This document shows positions 10,321-22,422 of a stretch of DNA of 64,000 nucleotides, one piece after another (position 1 is the first letter of the stretch; each line of letters begins with the position of its first letter). Source of the DNA: Alisma plantago-aquatica (Eukaryota; Streptophyta; Magnoliopsida; Alismatales; Alismataceae); contig OY856412.1 in assembly GCA_963693085.1 (NCBI GenBank), positions 1,123,515,244 to 1,123,579,243 of the forward strand, read 5' to 3'. The notes under the pieces were generated by a model. It ran no database searches and had not been told where the DNA came from. It saw only the letters and a program-made list of their open reading frames with translations. The translations under genes were made by a program, and so were the position numbers.

Positions 10321-11885
10321 TTGTGTCCAAGACAAATTTCAACCTATCGATCGACATGCCAACTGACACTAAAATTGACAAAGCAACCAACATATAAGAG
10401 GTCGACAACCTTGTCGAGCTCCCTACTCAACACTTGATCTCTCGACAAGTTCATTGATAGATTTTTCGACAACCTTGTCAACCTTTCAGGTCGACAGATC
10501 CATCGATCTCTACTTCGACAACATCATCGGTTTATTCAACTGACAAGACATCAAGTCATCTACATAATGTTGTCAACGCTCTCATCAACAGCCACAATTT
10601 CAACTGACAGACTTATCGACCTTCCACCTGTCGACCCAAAACATCGACAGTCCTATCGACCTCCAAGAAGATGACCGAAAGTCTAAAAGACATCAACCCT
10701 CTAGGTCGATATACTTGTCGACCAACAGCAATGGTCGACTCTGACAGAAGGGGGTTGACATCTGCGACATTATAAACAGAACGCCCAGTGCAACCATACA
10801 ACTCATCGCATATTTTCTGGAGATAGAAACGCCAAAATGCTTCCACTGAGATCAGACCAAGGGCGATGCCTATCGACCCAGTTATTTCTATCGACCTAGA
10901 TGGTTGACACCTATTAACCTCAAACACAGATCGACAGATCCTTTCATTCAACTACTCCAAAGCCGTCGATCCTCCTTCTCTAAGGTGATCGATCTCTTCC
11001 CCAAGCTACCGTCTATCCACCTACTTCTACTGCAAGTCAAGTTTAATAACTAAAGGAGAAAGAAGGAAGGAAGTCCTCCGTCGCACACCATGCCGAGCTG
11101 CTTCTGCCACCATCATGAACATGATCGCATCCTCTTCCTCTTCTTGTGATATTAATCTCGCCATGTCGAGGGAGTAGTCTTTTCACTGGGGTGTGGGGAC
11201 TAGCCCCACTACTTGTTTCTTGCAATTTCATTCATGTTCTAATTCTTATATGAATTAATATAATTCATAGCCAATTATTTATTGCATGTTTTGTGGGTTG
11301 ATCACCTGCTTTATGTGATTTATTACAATCTTTTATTGTGAGAACTTTAACATTTAAGATTTGAATATTGATTTACTTTGGCTGACACCCTGACGAGAAC
11401 TTCTGACGGAGAGTCTCCATAGTAGTGGATAGAGGATATGTAAGTAAAGAAACATCAAGCTTACAGGGATATGTACTTATGTAAGTTTCTGACGCTGAAA
11501 GGGGAAACTTGCATAACTCCAATTACATGTTCATACAAGCTTGGATTTGAATAATTGCGTAGATTTGAGTACTGGCAGTGAAACCCAGTTCCACCCTAGT
11601 GTTTCCATCCATTGATAACTAGAACCTTCATCTAGCTACTTTCTTTCTTGTAATCTTAGATTAATCAACCCAATCTCAACTTTTGTGATAAATAGTAGTT
11701 CTTGATAGGTTACTTTGATTAGTTAATTCTTAAAAACATTGTCCCTTGGGATTCAATCCTTAACTATACTGTGATAAGATCCATCTGCTTGTGGGTGGTA
11801 TTATTGGACTTCAGTTTTGGTAAACTCTACGAATTATATTCCTAGTTAATTTTCTTATGTGATAGGAACCACGTCAGTGATACTC
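10321..11885 (+). mobile_element. Tat/Athila-like LTR piece inside the GypA LTR
   Basis: From about 10970 onward it is homologous to 1000-2270: CT-rich leader, GGGGACTAGCC at about 11196, TGAAACCC at about 11580, TTGGGATTCAATCCTTAAC at about 11744 and CTATACTGTGATAAG. Upstream, 10340-10990 is filled with TCGAC-containing words. No primer-binding site or clear target duplication was found, so it may be a solo LTR or a recombination remnant. The limits are approximate. Confidence 0.42.
10340..10990. repeat. Array of TCGAC words
   Basis: About twenty TCGA tetramers occur in 650 bases, mostly as GTCGACA, ATCGACC or TTCGACAA. A perfect inverted repeat TCGACAACCTTGTCGA lies at 10402-10417. The array precedes the leader of the Tat/Athila-like piece, equivalent to the word array at 350-860 in the homologous region, but built of a different word. 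Confidence 0.65.
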
Positions 11886-13913
11886 CTATATGAAGTTAAT
11901 ATTGTTGTGATCAAAGTGTGGTATAAAGTTTTGTTATGCCCTAATTTGTGACTAGAGTCACCTCACAACCAAGAATGAATACAAATACATTGATGGAGTG
12001 GCATGCACTATTTTATACATTTTATATCTTATGAAGTTGCACTTTCTAGAATAATTTTATAAGAATCTTTTAGGTGTTTATATGTAACCAGATTGATGTA
12101 GAAAAAATATTTAGTTGACTTAAGTAATCAAGTGTTACCATATTCATGTAGTGCCCTATGACCATAGAAAAATCTCAGTGTTAGAACTTTCTAGATAGTG
12201 ATACAAGTAATCTGAAAGGAGCTCAGAGTAATATACTATTGAGTATATATAGGGCAGGCAAGGTATATCCTTGTCACCCTAATTCCAGGGTATTAGAGAG
12301 CGATTGAGGATGTGTCTCAGATGTTGATATGATTGAGAGAGATTATAGTCACAACTCCAATTTGAAGGTTTATGCCTGGGTTTTTGGTTATGTGGCTTGT
12401 GTACCTAGGACAGACTAGTATGTTTTAGTAGTTGGGCCAATGTGCCACTATGATTGCTTCTCATATTGACTGAGGGGAAGCGATCATTAGGATTTTGGTC
12501 ATCCAATATCTTATACGTGGTTGATTGTGACTTCATAGTGGTCAGCTAGTAGTTTAAGTGGTATGCCTCAAACTACTCAAGGATTAATAAAATATGTAAT
12601 TCAGTAGAGTAGTATACCTGTTGTGGCTCTTTGGCAAATAACTTTGGAGGATAATTATTGCTTTGTTTTTCTGCTAGCATTATATGTGATATATATCCTG
12701 GAAAGTGCAAGTTATTGTACTTGTAACTTCAACTATATTGGATCATTTCATATAAATTGCAAATTCTTTCAATTCTATTATATTATTAGTGTTAACTACT
12801 TTATTTATATAATTTTCTTATAAGCAATTAATGTTATTAAAGATTATATCATATCACTGGGACATGGGGCTCACCTAGTGTGTTTCCACACCTTGTTTAG
12901 GTGATCAATAGTGTGTTAAAAATTGTGGTGATGAGGAGGCTCTACTTAGATATCAATACAGCCAGAGAGGTTGGTTTGGTTGTATAAAGTCCTACAGTCA
13001 TCCTTGTATTCTCAGGTCGGGCGTAGGGGTTTTATATGTGATGAATATTAACTTGAGATTTTTGTTGTATGCCTTGAGTGTTGTAAATGTTGTAAGTATT
13101 GGGAAACATATTTTGGATATAGGTTGTGGTTGATGCCACTAAACTCATGTAAATGTACCTTCTATGAATATGCATGTGAAATTGGACCTTGAGCAAATAT
13201 TTCTTAAGAAATGATGAATTTGTAATTCAATTTTAATTATGTACCCTTTTGGTAATGTTCTTGATTAGTGTTTGATCAGCTTTTTGGTTTTGAGTAATCT
13301 CATTTAGCAAGGACGGTTTCCACAATATCATGTATCCTATCGATCACAAGTTATTGACCATATTACATTCCTTCTTTTGGAGGTATCTCCCTTTGATGGA
13401 CTTATACCACATAGAATGTACATATGTCCCAGGAATTCCACTAGATTAAAGCCTGGTTCCATTCTTACAGGGTAAAAATCATGTAAAGTTACTGATTGGG
13501 AGTCCACATAATAATTTTTGACATAAGAGACTTGCCTCTGAGCAAGGTTTGGGATTCGATTATCAAGGTATCCATACATGTTTCATGGGCCAAAGAAAAT
13601 CATTGAGTCAAAGTAGGGTAATAGCATGAATAGCTTGAATATTGGTTCAACATATATCACAAATTGAATATTTGGATTAAGAATAAGGATTTGGGCACAT
13701 TCAATCAAGGTTAAGCATCAAAGAATATCTTTAGCATAAAATCCCATTTTAGGTTACATTAGCACCTTTAGATCATTTAAGGGTGCACGGATGGATAAGG
13801 TATAAATTGTGATTCATAAAGGTATTTAAGTTACTAATAGGCTATGATCAACTTTTAGGGCATAAAATATCCATAACATGCTTTAAATAGGGTAAAACAA
13901 CTTAAAAAAGACT
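11886..13913 (+). other. Non-coding sequence, probably the rest of the GypA LTR to about 13323
   Basis: No domain-bearing frame is present. The stretch 12840-13040, with CACTGGGACATGGGGCTCAC, TGGTGATGAGGAGG and GTCGGGCGTAGGGG, has the look of the transcribed downstream part of a gypsy LTR. From 13324 to 13913 I see nothing recognisable. Confidence 0.35.
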
Positions 13914-13921
13914 TCAAAAGT
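13914..13921. repeat. 8-base target duplication of the hAT-like element, left copy
   Basis: TCAAAAGT. The matching copy is at 14893-14900. Confidence 0.8.
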
Positions 13922-14892
13922 TAGGGTTGTCAATGGGTAAGGGTAAACCCGTTTACCCTTTACCCATACTCTGTAGAGGAAGGGTAAGGGTAAGGGTAAA
14001 GGATTTTCTTACCCTTTTCCCGCCTACCTGCAACCCTTTAACCCACTACCTTAGTGGGTAAGGGTAAGGATAAGACATTACCCATACCCTCTAACCCGCT
14101 ACCTACCAACATTTATGTAAACTATATTAAATGTATGGTCATATTTTGTTTGAATCTATGGAATATTTAATATGATGGGGTCATCATTTTAAATAATACA
14201 TGATATTATTTTCTACTTATTATGTATTTAACTTGGTTGTGTATGCAACACTATTTTGTAGGTGCAAGACACATGTATATAAATAGTCTATGTCCATTAA
14301 ATAATTTGTGGTGTAAGGCAAACATGTATATAATAACTAGATTTAATCTTTAATGTATCATTTGATGCATATGTGTGGTGGTGTTATCTATTTTATCTTT
14401 TCTTTATTTTTTGGATGTGAAAACATTTTAGGGGGTATAAGATATGCATGTTTCTAACAATAACTCTCTATGACATATTGTCATTTAATATCATTTTAGT
14501 GTATAAGCTTTAATCTATTAGGAATAATTTATTTTTTTCACACACTAATGTTACGGTACTACCATTTGTACATGCATTCAACACAACACTTGTAGAATAT
14601 TACTTAGAAACATTTTTGGATATTTAAAAGCCATTATGGAACATCTTGATATTTTAATCAAATATATGAATGTACTAGCTAGACCATTATTGTTAATATT
14701 ACCACAAATTTTAAGATGACATATAAATTCCCCACTTCACCCTTACCCTCTCCATTTACCATATGGTTAAGAGGGTAAGGATAAGGGGTGGGTAAGGATA
14801 TTGGTGGAGTGGGGAATTACCCATACCCTTACCTGCCAGACTTGGTGGATAAGGGTAAGGGTAAGACCTTACCCTCCCCATTGACAGCCTAA
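13922..14892. mobile_element. Non-autonomous hAT-like DNA transposon
   Basis: The 971-base element has imperfect terminal inverted repeats: TAGGGTTGTCAATGGG at the left, and a right end that reads TAGGCTGTCAATGGGG on the other strand. An 8-base direct repeat TCAAAAGT flanks it at 13914-13921 and 14893-14900, the duplication size of the hAT superfamily. Both subterminal regions (13935-14100 and 14740-14880) are dense in GGGTAAGGGTAA and its complement, as expected for transposase-binding subterminal repeats. The AT-rich middle encodes no transposase. The junction leaves one extra A at the right end. Confidence 0.8.
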
Positions 14893-15171
14893 TCAAAAGT
14901 GAGCATATTAGGATATCAACAAAAGACCAAGTCGATCTAGATTCTAGAAGTATTTTTAAGTTATACATATCATTGAGATGATCAAAATGACATTTTACAT
15001 GTTTGTATTTGGAGCTACTACGACAAAGATATTATTTTTTGAATATTTCATCACAAACCATAGGGGGAGGTGACATTTACCAAATATTAAGTGAGGGAGA
15101 TGGGCCATCTAGAATCCTATCACACAGCTGGGGTTGTGCACCCCTTTAAAAGTTCAGAATCAAGAGGGGAT
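14893..15171. other. Non-coding flank between the hAT-like element and CopM
   Basis: Nothing identifiable beyond the hAT duplication at its left edge. Together with 43982 onward it formed one continuous stretch before CopM inserted. Confidence 0.4.
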
Positions 15172-15691
15172 AAGATTGTAGGGAAATATGGCATTAGGTA
15201 GGCAGAGGAAACAAAAATTTTACTACCATATTCCCCATAAAACATGTGGGTCACATCAATAATTATATAATGGAAAGGATGGTTTTGAGGATATACATGG
15301 TCCTGGAGCAAGCTAAAAAACAATGTCCTCTTTGTTGTAGTCATGTAACTATCTTCTAGTTGCACTGGAATGGCGTATGTTGGAGTTCCTGGTCTTCACC
15401 GTAGATGGTAGGTTGACGTTGTCCTCCTAGTGGCAGACAATGGCCTCCATGCCTCTATGGAAGTCCACATGGACTACCTATAAATTTTGTCATCCTAAAT
15501 GGATAGGAAGTAGTTTTCCCTCCCATTGGTGTACTAGTCACCAACTTGCTCTCCCACAATTGTTCACCCTTGTTATCCCTTCGTTTAGCGGGTAGGACTT
15601 ACTCAGACTCTCTATTTGTTACCACAACTAGAGAGGACAAAAATTGTCAGAGGCAATTGAGTTGTGTATTTGGGAAGCCCCCAATGCCCCT

Positions 15692-15702
15692 CTATTTATA
15701 GG
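15692..15702 (-). promoter_or_regulatory. CopM 3' LTR TATA box
   Basis: On the minus strand CCTATAAATAG lies in GC-richer flanks. The corresponding 5' LTR site is at 42479-42490. Confidence 0.55.
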
Positions 15703-15787
15703 AGGGGTTAGTGTTCATGGTTCCCAGTCTGTGTGGGAGTGGAAGGGACTGAAACTTCATGAATTCTCATAACCTACAATAGGAAAA

Positions 15788-16015
15788 ATGATCAGTTCAC
15801 TGAACTGATCGGTTTCCATGTGAGTTTGTTTCATCATGTTTCATCATTGCAATTGTATTAGGAATTCTAATCCAAATAATGCATGACACAACATCATCAC
15901 TAATACTTCATGCAATCAAATTGCACATCTAAACTGGGCAGTTCATCTCATGAATCGGTCCTCTCATGACCATGAGTTGATTGGTTCACTCAGTGAATCA
16001 GTTGGTTTGAGCCTA
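15788..16015. repeat. GATCRGTTCA word array in CopM 3' LTR
   Basis: Words such as GATCAGTTCA, TGAACTGATC, GATTGGTTCACT and AATCGGTC recur. A perfect inverted repeat has 10-base arms at 15790-15799 and 15801-15810 with a single-base centre. In minus orientation the array lies upstream of the TATA box at 15692-15702. The 5' LTR has the equivalent array at 42565-42800. Confidence 0.65.
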
Positions 16016-17489
16016 AATCATCTATAATTAAGAAATGTAATATCCAATTAGTTGGTATGTATGCCCAGAGAGCCAATCATATGATGATTGGGATAAGGCA
16101 TTAGATACATAATTTGTTCATTAATAAAGGCAAGCTTCAAATTTACTTTGTATATTCAGTTATGATGATGAATAACATAATAAATGTCTAGAGAATCACA
16201 TTACTCAATGACATAGTATTCATGTTACTATCCTTGTGTATGAGATCGTATGGATGTTGAGGGTACATATATATATTCTCATTATGTCCTTGTTCAGTTG
16301 TTATTGTGGAAGGTTGATATACAACAATAACACATAAGATCAGAGTGTGAGTTGATTGATGACTAAATCTCATTAGTCATGTTATGGCAATATCAAACCA
16401 AGCACACTAATACATGTTAGAGAATAGTGTATTGCATAGACCCACCATGAGACTAACACATGGAAGCGATCATCATGGAAGTCATAGTCAGCTCTCACAG
16501 TGATAGTGGTGGTTGTGGTTCTTAGACCTAAAATCACTGCACTCATCACATGTCATTGGGTACACTTTGACATCATCAAACACAGTCCTAAAACATGGGT
16601 TGTTATAACGATGATGATTTTGTGACTTTGACACATGGGGATTGACTATGAGTGATAGATATGGGATTTGTCCCTCGTACAAGAGTATGATATCCAAGGC
16701 CTCTTGATTAGTGAGACTGATAAAAGTATGGCCATGTGCATGTGAGTCAATATGTGATATTGAGCTTACATATATCTCATACAGTTTGCTCTAGTTCAAG
16801 GAATGAGATTGAATAATAATGAGGATGACTAGTCCATGCCCCTAATTAAATATGATTATCAGTGATAAAGGAACGATAGAAACATTGTAACACCATGCAC
16901 AGATTGTAGGTTGAAGTTGCTCCCCAACTTTCCTTTCACTTAGGTAGCATTGATGTGCGACTAGGCACCACTCTTTGCTTGTGATGTCATAAGTTGTTAT
17001 GGACATTCACTGTCAATGTGATATGGGACTTATAGGGTCACACACATAGGAACTCATCTAGAAGATGAGTTGAATCTTGAATGACAATTGGATTGATTGG
17101 TAAAGAGTTTAGGTACTCAATTCATGCAATAGGTAAATGGATTGGCTGACTGAATTCACTAACAGTTGTTTGGGCATCTAGATGGCTGTCTCAAGTATTG
17201 AGATGGCCCTATGGGTTTTCAGGAAGATCAAAAATCAAATTAGCTTAGTTTTACCCTATGAACTGACTGGTCCAAGCTGTTGAACTGATCGTCTCAACTC
17301 AAACTCATCATATGGTCATCTGGGTGAGTGATACTGGCATCCCACTTGTGTGAGACGGCTGGGTTGGGATTAATAAAGGTTCTGGAGTTTTCCTGAACTC
17401 GTTTCAATTGCACATACTTGGGATGCAAGTAAATTAATATGTGACATTAATTAGGAAACGATTTTCCAATTCATATCTAACTAGGAAAG

Positions 17490-17645
17490 TGCAAAATGAC
17501 CATCTCGCTTAGTGAGATGACTGTCTTGCATCCCAGACGACCATTTCTCTTAGTGAAATGACAGTCTCACATGCAAGACAACTGTCTCACTAGGCAAGAC
17601 GATCGTCTCACTAAGCGAGACGACCGTTTCAGGGCATGCAGGTTG
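17490..17645. repeat. GAGACGACCGTCTC word array in CopP 5' LTR
   Basis: Repeated words alternate GAGACGACC or AGACGACCAT with GTCTCACTA. They form inverted pairs such as CGTCTC and GAGACG around ACTAAGC near 17606-17624. The array ends about 100 bases upstream of the TATA box. The 3' LTR copy (34825-34935) has fewer and more degenerate words. Confidence 0.65.
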
Positions 17646-17749
17646 TGAAACGTCTAGAATTGTTGTGAAAATTCAAGATCATCCAGTCCTTTCCACTCCC
17701 GCTTTAGTCCCACATTGGCTGGGGACTGGGAATCCTGACCCTAACCCCT

Positions 17750-17760
17750 CCTATATATAG
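17750..17760 (+). promoter_or_regulatory. CopP 5' LTR TATA box
   Basis: CCTATATATAG follows CTGACCCTAACCCCT. The 3' LTR counterpart near 35041 is degraded to TATTATACATATAG. Confidence 0.6.
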
Positions 17761-18178
17761 ATGGATAATGGGGGCTTCCCAGAGCACAACTACTACATAG
17801 ACAATTGAGAATCACTTACTTTGACAATTGGTGTCATCTTTAGTTATGGTAACCACAAGAGCCCAGGAAAGTCCTACCTGACTATGGTGGGACAACCAAG
17901 GGAGAGAAATAATTGAGGATTATTATTGTGGAGAGCATGTTGGTGACTAGTACACCAATGGGTCGGACAAGTCCTTACTATACGTTCCTGCAAGATGACA
18001 TGAGTTCTAGTTGGTCTGTGTGGACTACTCTAGAGGCAGGAGTCCTTTGGCTACTGCTAGGAGGCCAACATCAACTCGCAGTCTATGGCGAGTTTGAGGA
18101 GCCACTACAGTAGTTGTTCAAGTCTGTTGTCCATGGAGGAGCAGTCAGACGAGTCTGAGTGCATACTAGAGATGCATA

Positions 18179-18183
18179 GCCAC
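18179..18183. repeat. Target-site duplication of GypB, left copy
   Basis: GCCAC. The identical right copy is at 27948-27952. The uninterrupted site is seen in the CopP 3' LTR near 35473, where CAACCACCGTC continues through the junction. Confidence 0.88.
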
Positions 18184-20692
18184 TGTTACAACTCGTTCCT
18201 AGCTTTACTGATAATCCTAGAGATTTTAGATAATCTTAATGTTTGTCATGTTTTTGTTAGTAATATATTATCTTGTGCTTTATCTTAACTTTGGTAACCT
18301 TAAATACTTATTTGGACAACTCATAATCATGACTTAAGCATACTATAAAGATCCGAGTTGGGGTTAATATAGCATTAACCCATACGTGTGTGCAACAAGA
18401 GAGTTAATGATATTGGAGGAAATATTTAATATATGATTTTTATTTGATCAAAATAATATTGTAGTATTGTAGATAATTCAATTATGAATCCAAAAAAAAT
18501 AATGAACCAAATCGGAGTTAAAATGAGAGAGTGATGCCCTTTTTAGTAAACATATACTGAGCACTGCGACCGTGGTCGACACCGCGGCCAACGTTGCGTC
18601 GACACCGCGACCGCGGTCTACACTGCGACCCGTTATGCTGCGTCGATAGTGTGACCACGGTCGACACTATGACTCGCGATGCTGCATCAACACCGTGACC
18701 CACGACGCTACGTGGACACCATGACCATGATGTTGTGTCGACACCACGACCGCGATTGACGCCGCCCAGGATAGCAATTCGTAGAACGATCTTATCTCGA
18801 GCTCTGTTCATCTATTTTCAACGAAACAAAGTGAGTTAGAACCGTGATTCAATCCTCTATCATCCTAGACATCTTTTGCGATGATAAGGCAATCTAGATG
18901 GTGATTTCTAGGGCAATTTTTGGGAAAGAGTGTGAAGAACGGCGGAAATCAAAAGGAGTTGTTATAGATTCGACTTGGTAAGTAGGTCTAACCCTTGATT
19001 CTTCCTTTTCTTCATTCTCCCTTGCTTGAGATCCCTAATCCAGCAATTTTGAAGTTTGGCTTGACCCCAATCTTATCTTCTACCTATAGTAGATCCTCTT
19101 TAGAATCAAGAAACACATTAAAGGGTTGTTTTGAATGAGATCTTGAGTTTAAAGCTTGATCCTGACTTGTGTGAGCTAAGATCTGAGATTAGTTGGTGAA
19201 AAGACTAAGATCAGTGATCTTGGATGAAGTCTGTGAGAAGATAATCATCTTTTAACCTTGATTTAAAGCATACCAATACAAATAATAGTTTCTAGTGTTT
19301 GATTCTTGCTCTATGATATTTGTGATGCTTTAAATAAACGTATGTGGTGAAAATTAGTAGTTGAAATGCTTTACTAATCATATTAATAGTGATGTATTAC
19401 CACATTGAAAGTTGTGTTGTGAATTATAGTGATTCAATAGGTGATGAATGTGCAAATTGAGGCACCAAAAAGACAGGTTTCCCTAGTTCATATTCTAAGA
19501 GTTGGAGTATGGTTGTGAAATATATTAAGATTGTTTAGTGATTTATTATTAAAATGCAAGACAATTGTTAGAAATAGGGTAATCATTAGTTGCAATGATG
19601 ATACATGTTATATTAACTAATCATCACTAGACATTAGATGGCATGGACATTGTAGAATCCTCACAGGATGAGTCCTGCACTGTGGAGAGGAAACAGTTTC
19701 CTGACTGGAGGTAGTCTAGATCGAGGTAAGATAGAGCATACTAGTAGGGTGTGGGGGTTTTACCAGTAGGGAAAAATCCTTACAGTTGTGTGGTACCCAA
19801 AACCAACCAGGTATGCTGGTGGTACCTCTACTACATGTTGTAGTAATCAGTGGTCGGTAGGTCCACCGATGCACTTTAAGCCTGAGGGCTTTGACTCACC
19901 GCCTGAGTACCAAGGTTGAGAGGTGGAGTCTGAGATATTCGGCCGCTCCCATTAGCCACCGAGAGGCAGACGTGTCGATGCCAACTGCAGACAGGGTATT
20001 GAGATTAAAGAATTAGGAACCTGGGCATGCTTCTAAGTCTTGTACAGTGAGATCGTAGCTTGCTACGATACTTCCACATGTTGTGGTACACCTCATGTGA
20101 GTCCAAAGCATAATAAATGGATTTGAAATAATGAAAATAGTTAGGTTGCCCTTTTATTACATTCAATATATGTACTACTGCCATGTTGAGTGAATTACAA
20201 TTTTAAACTGCCATGCTTACATGATTGCATTTAAGTTCTATTACTTGTAAACATCGTAAATATCTTGGTTACCTATTGATTCTCAACTCACTGAGCATGT
20301 AGCTCACCAGCCTACTGAATAATTTTTCAGGAAAAGGATTAGCTCTTCGTAAGGAGTCAGAAGCCAACTTTAATCAAGATTAGCTCATAGGTCTTGAAAG
20401 AAGAGTAGTTAGAATAGTTAGAGGGTCTCTTATCCTTCCTATGGATCCTGGGATAGAAAGAGTGAGAAAAGAGAGAAGTTTGAAATATAATGTACATTAT
20501 GTATATTAAGTGTGAAACTCTTGCTTCTATGTAATAAAACAAGTTCTGTTGTATTTTTTTGTTAAGTTTAATCAAGACTTATCGTTCAGTAAGTGTTATT
20601 ATAATATTTATAGAAAAAAATATGGTAGATATTTCATCAAAATTATGCCCTAATCTCATGATTAGTGGTAATCGTGGGATGCGGGTGTAACA
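18184..20692 (+). repeat. GypB 5' LTR
   Basis: Aligned along its length with 25462-27947; both begin TGTTACAACYCRTTCCTAGC and end near GGGATGCGGG followed by AACA. It holds a CG-rich word array at 18555-18775. No clear TATA box was found just downstream of that array. Confidence 0.92.
18555..18775. repeat. GACCGCGGTCGACACC word array in GypB 5' LTR
   Basis: Units such as GCGACCGCGGTC, GTCGACACC and TGCATCGACACC recur. The 10-base palindrome GACCGCGGTC is present in several intact or one-base-changed forms. The 3' LTR counterpart is at 25830-26020. GC and CpG content is far above the surrounding AT-rich LTR. Confidence 0.7.
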
Positions 20693-20696
20693 GCTT

Positions 20697-20708
20697 TGGT
20701 ATCAGAGC
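20697..20708 (+). other. GypB primer-binding site
   Basis: TGGTATCAGAGC, four bases after the 5' LTR, matches the complement of the initiator Met-tRNA 3' end. Confidence 0.88.
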
Positions 20709-20899
20709 ATAGGTTGAACCTAAAATGAATTTAGGTTTGGGATAGGGGTGATAAGAGACCAATAGGATTAGGATGTTTTCCTCTTTGAACTGCAATTTTC
20801 TAACAGATGTGTTCTGTTATGGATATGCAGATGGAAGGAAGAGGACATGGACATGGTGAGGAATAAGCTAAGAGCCATGACGTCCCTAACCCTTAAGTA

Positions 20900-21900
20900 A
20901 TGGCTCAAGGTGAAGAGGATAATGAGGCAACAAGGATGTATCATATTTTTCTGGAGACAAAAGAAAAATACAAGATGGATAGGAAGTCTTCATCTTCTAG
21001 TAAGGATCTGATGAGATCCTATGAGTTGGTGAACAAGCTTGGTCGAACTAAATTTTATGGAACAACAGATCCAGCTGAGGCGGAGGTGTGGCTTCAACAA
21101 CTAGAAAAGGTATTTCGTCTAATGGAATTATCATAAGATAAGCAAATCAATCATGTAGTCTATTTACTTAAGGGAGATGATTAGTTGTGGTGGTGGGGAG
21201 TGGAAGATAATAGGAGAAATGCAGAGATGACCTAGAAGGACATTTTGGATGAGTTTCACCTTAAGTATTTTCCTCCTAACTTCCTAAGTGATAAGATTAA
21301 ATAGTTGGAGAATATCATACAAGGAAGTATGGCAATTGGTGAATACGAGGCATATTTCACAAGGTTTGCAAATTTTTGTCCGCAACTTGTGCCTGATGAT
21401 GTAGAAAAGTGCAGAAGATTTCAACAAGGATTAAGATCAAAGATTAGACACAATGTGTCAGCCATTGGTCGAAGAGAGACAGAAAACTTTGGGGAATTTG
21501 TGGAAGCATTGAGACGTGTAGAAGAGTCAGTTAATGCTGAGAAGCAGTCTGAGAGTAAGAAAACATATGGATACTTTATTAGAGGGGGACAAAGTAGTGG
21601 TGGATACAAAGGAGGTGGTGGTTTCTTTTCTAAGATAGGATGAGGACTTGGTTGTTTTGAGAGATAATGATCTAAGTTTTCACCAAGTGGAGGAAGGCCC
21701 AATTCTGGTAGATGGAATACACTATCTACATGGACACCTCCAACTAGGTCTTCAAGATCTTCAGTGTCAGTGACAAGACCATAGAGACATGATGCATCCA
21801 TATGTGATAATTGTGGCAGGGAACATTCTGGTCAGTGTTGGGGAACTAACACTCTAATGTTTTCATTGTGGATAGATGGGACATATAAAAAGGGACTGCC
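20900..21900 (+). pseudogene. gag: GypB gag with two zinc knuckles, broken
   Basis: Structural Gag. One frame holds ATG at 20900, LGRTKFYGTTDPAEAEVWLQQ, VVYLLKGD, a W-W-W patch, FPPNFLSDKIK and the gag core GEYEAYFTRFANFCPQLVPDD up to 21643. In-frame stops occur at 21134 (TAA), 21182 (TAG), about 21233 (TAG) and 21302 (TAG). Two zinc knuckles follow. The first, at 21803, reads CDNCGREHSGQCW. The second, at 21858-21899, is CX2CX4HX4C with a TAG at the usual glutamine. They are in different frames, so there is an indel between them. Confidence 0.85.
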
Positions 21901-21989
21901 CAAACCTTAAATATGTTTCAAAACAAGGTTCACAATTACAATTTTAGACTCCACAGAGGTAGGTTCCAGTTAGAGGGGCAAGTTCTTTA

Positions 21990-22420
21990 GTGGCTTCAAG
22001 TTCTAGAGGGGGAGCACCTAGTACCAGTAGTGGACAGTTAGGACAACATGACAGAGGGAGAGCTACTAGACATTTCTTCTCAATGACACCATCTAAAGGT
22101 GTAGTTTCACCTAGAGTTGTGATAGGTGAGATGCTTCTCTTCAACAACATTTCTATTATAGTATTAATAGATCCTGGTGTAACACATTCTGAATCCACAC
22201 ATTTTGAATCCTCAATTTTGACAGAACTATGCCCTGGATGTTTGTTAAGTTTTAGTGGGTATACAATATCAGTTAATCTCATACCCATATATTAATTATT
22301 TTCAAATCATTTTGGGTATGGACTGCCTTGAGACATATCATGTCTAGTTAGATTGTTGGAAGAAAGAAGTTATCTTTCAACAAGGTGGTTTTTGATGTGT
22401 CTTTATCGGAGATAGAAAAG
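21990..22420 (+). pseudogene. pol: GypB protease region
   Basis: Aspartic protease remnant. The catalytic block reads VLIDPGVTHSES; D-S/T-G is expected, so the second residue is proline. Preceding GEMLLFNNISIIV is the usual strand before the active site. A later block, FQIILGMD-like, is shifted in frame near 22307-22325 (FWVWTA as read). A stop at 22293 and a frame change separate it from the reverse transcriptase frame. Confidence 0.65.
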
Positions 22421-22422
22421 TC

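Larger units (their letters stand above)
3382..13323 (+). mobile_element. GypA: 5'-truncated Ty3/gypsy retrotransposon
   Basis: Degenerate gag, protease, reverse transcriptase, RNase H and integrase follow in Ty3/gypsy order on the plus strand from 3382 to about 8640. A 3' LTR starting TGTAAGGCCC follows at 8669. No matching 5' LTR lies upstream; gag directly abuts an unrelated minus-strand LTR fragment at 3379. Cass1 is inserted in the reverse transcriptase and a Tat/Athila-like piece lies within the 3' LTR. The end at 13323 is a guess based on a CA-ending candidate, GGTTTCCACA, and has no target-duplication support. Confidence 0.7.
15177..16049 (-). repeat. CopM 3' LTR, terminal part
   Basis: Low-coordinate end of the LTR, with TGTAGGGAAATATGGCAT at 15177 matching 41957. 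It includes the CAATT at 16045-16049 that is one copy of the CopP target duplication. Confidence 0.88.
16050..18183 (+). repeat. CopP 5' LTR, first part
   Basis: Aligned with 33366-35490. It begins GTTGGTATGTATGCC after a mutated first base. It ends at the GypB insertion, where GCCAC (18179-18183) is one duplication copy. It resumes at 27953. Confidence 0.88.

Noticed and set aside
10340..10990. CRISPR-like array
   Set aside because: The repeats are short, variable words without constant spacers, in a plant retroelement.
13935..14100. GGGTAAGGGTAA runs as an interstitial telomere
   Set aside because: They are short, irregular and in both orientations within the ends of a hAT-like element with an 8-base duplication.
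21421..21801. 126-codon minus-strand open frame
   Set aside because: It is the antisense shadow of GypB gag.
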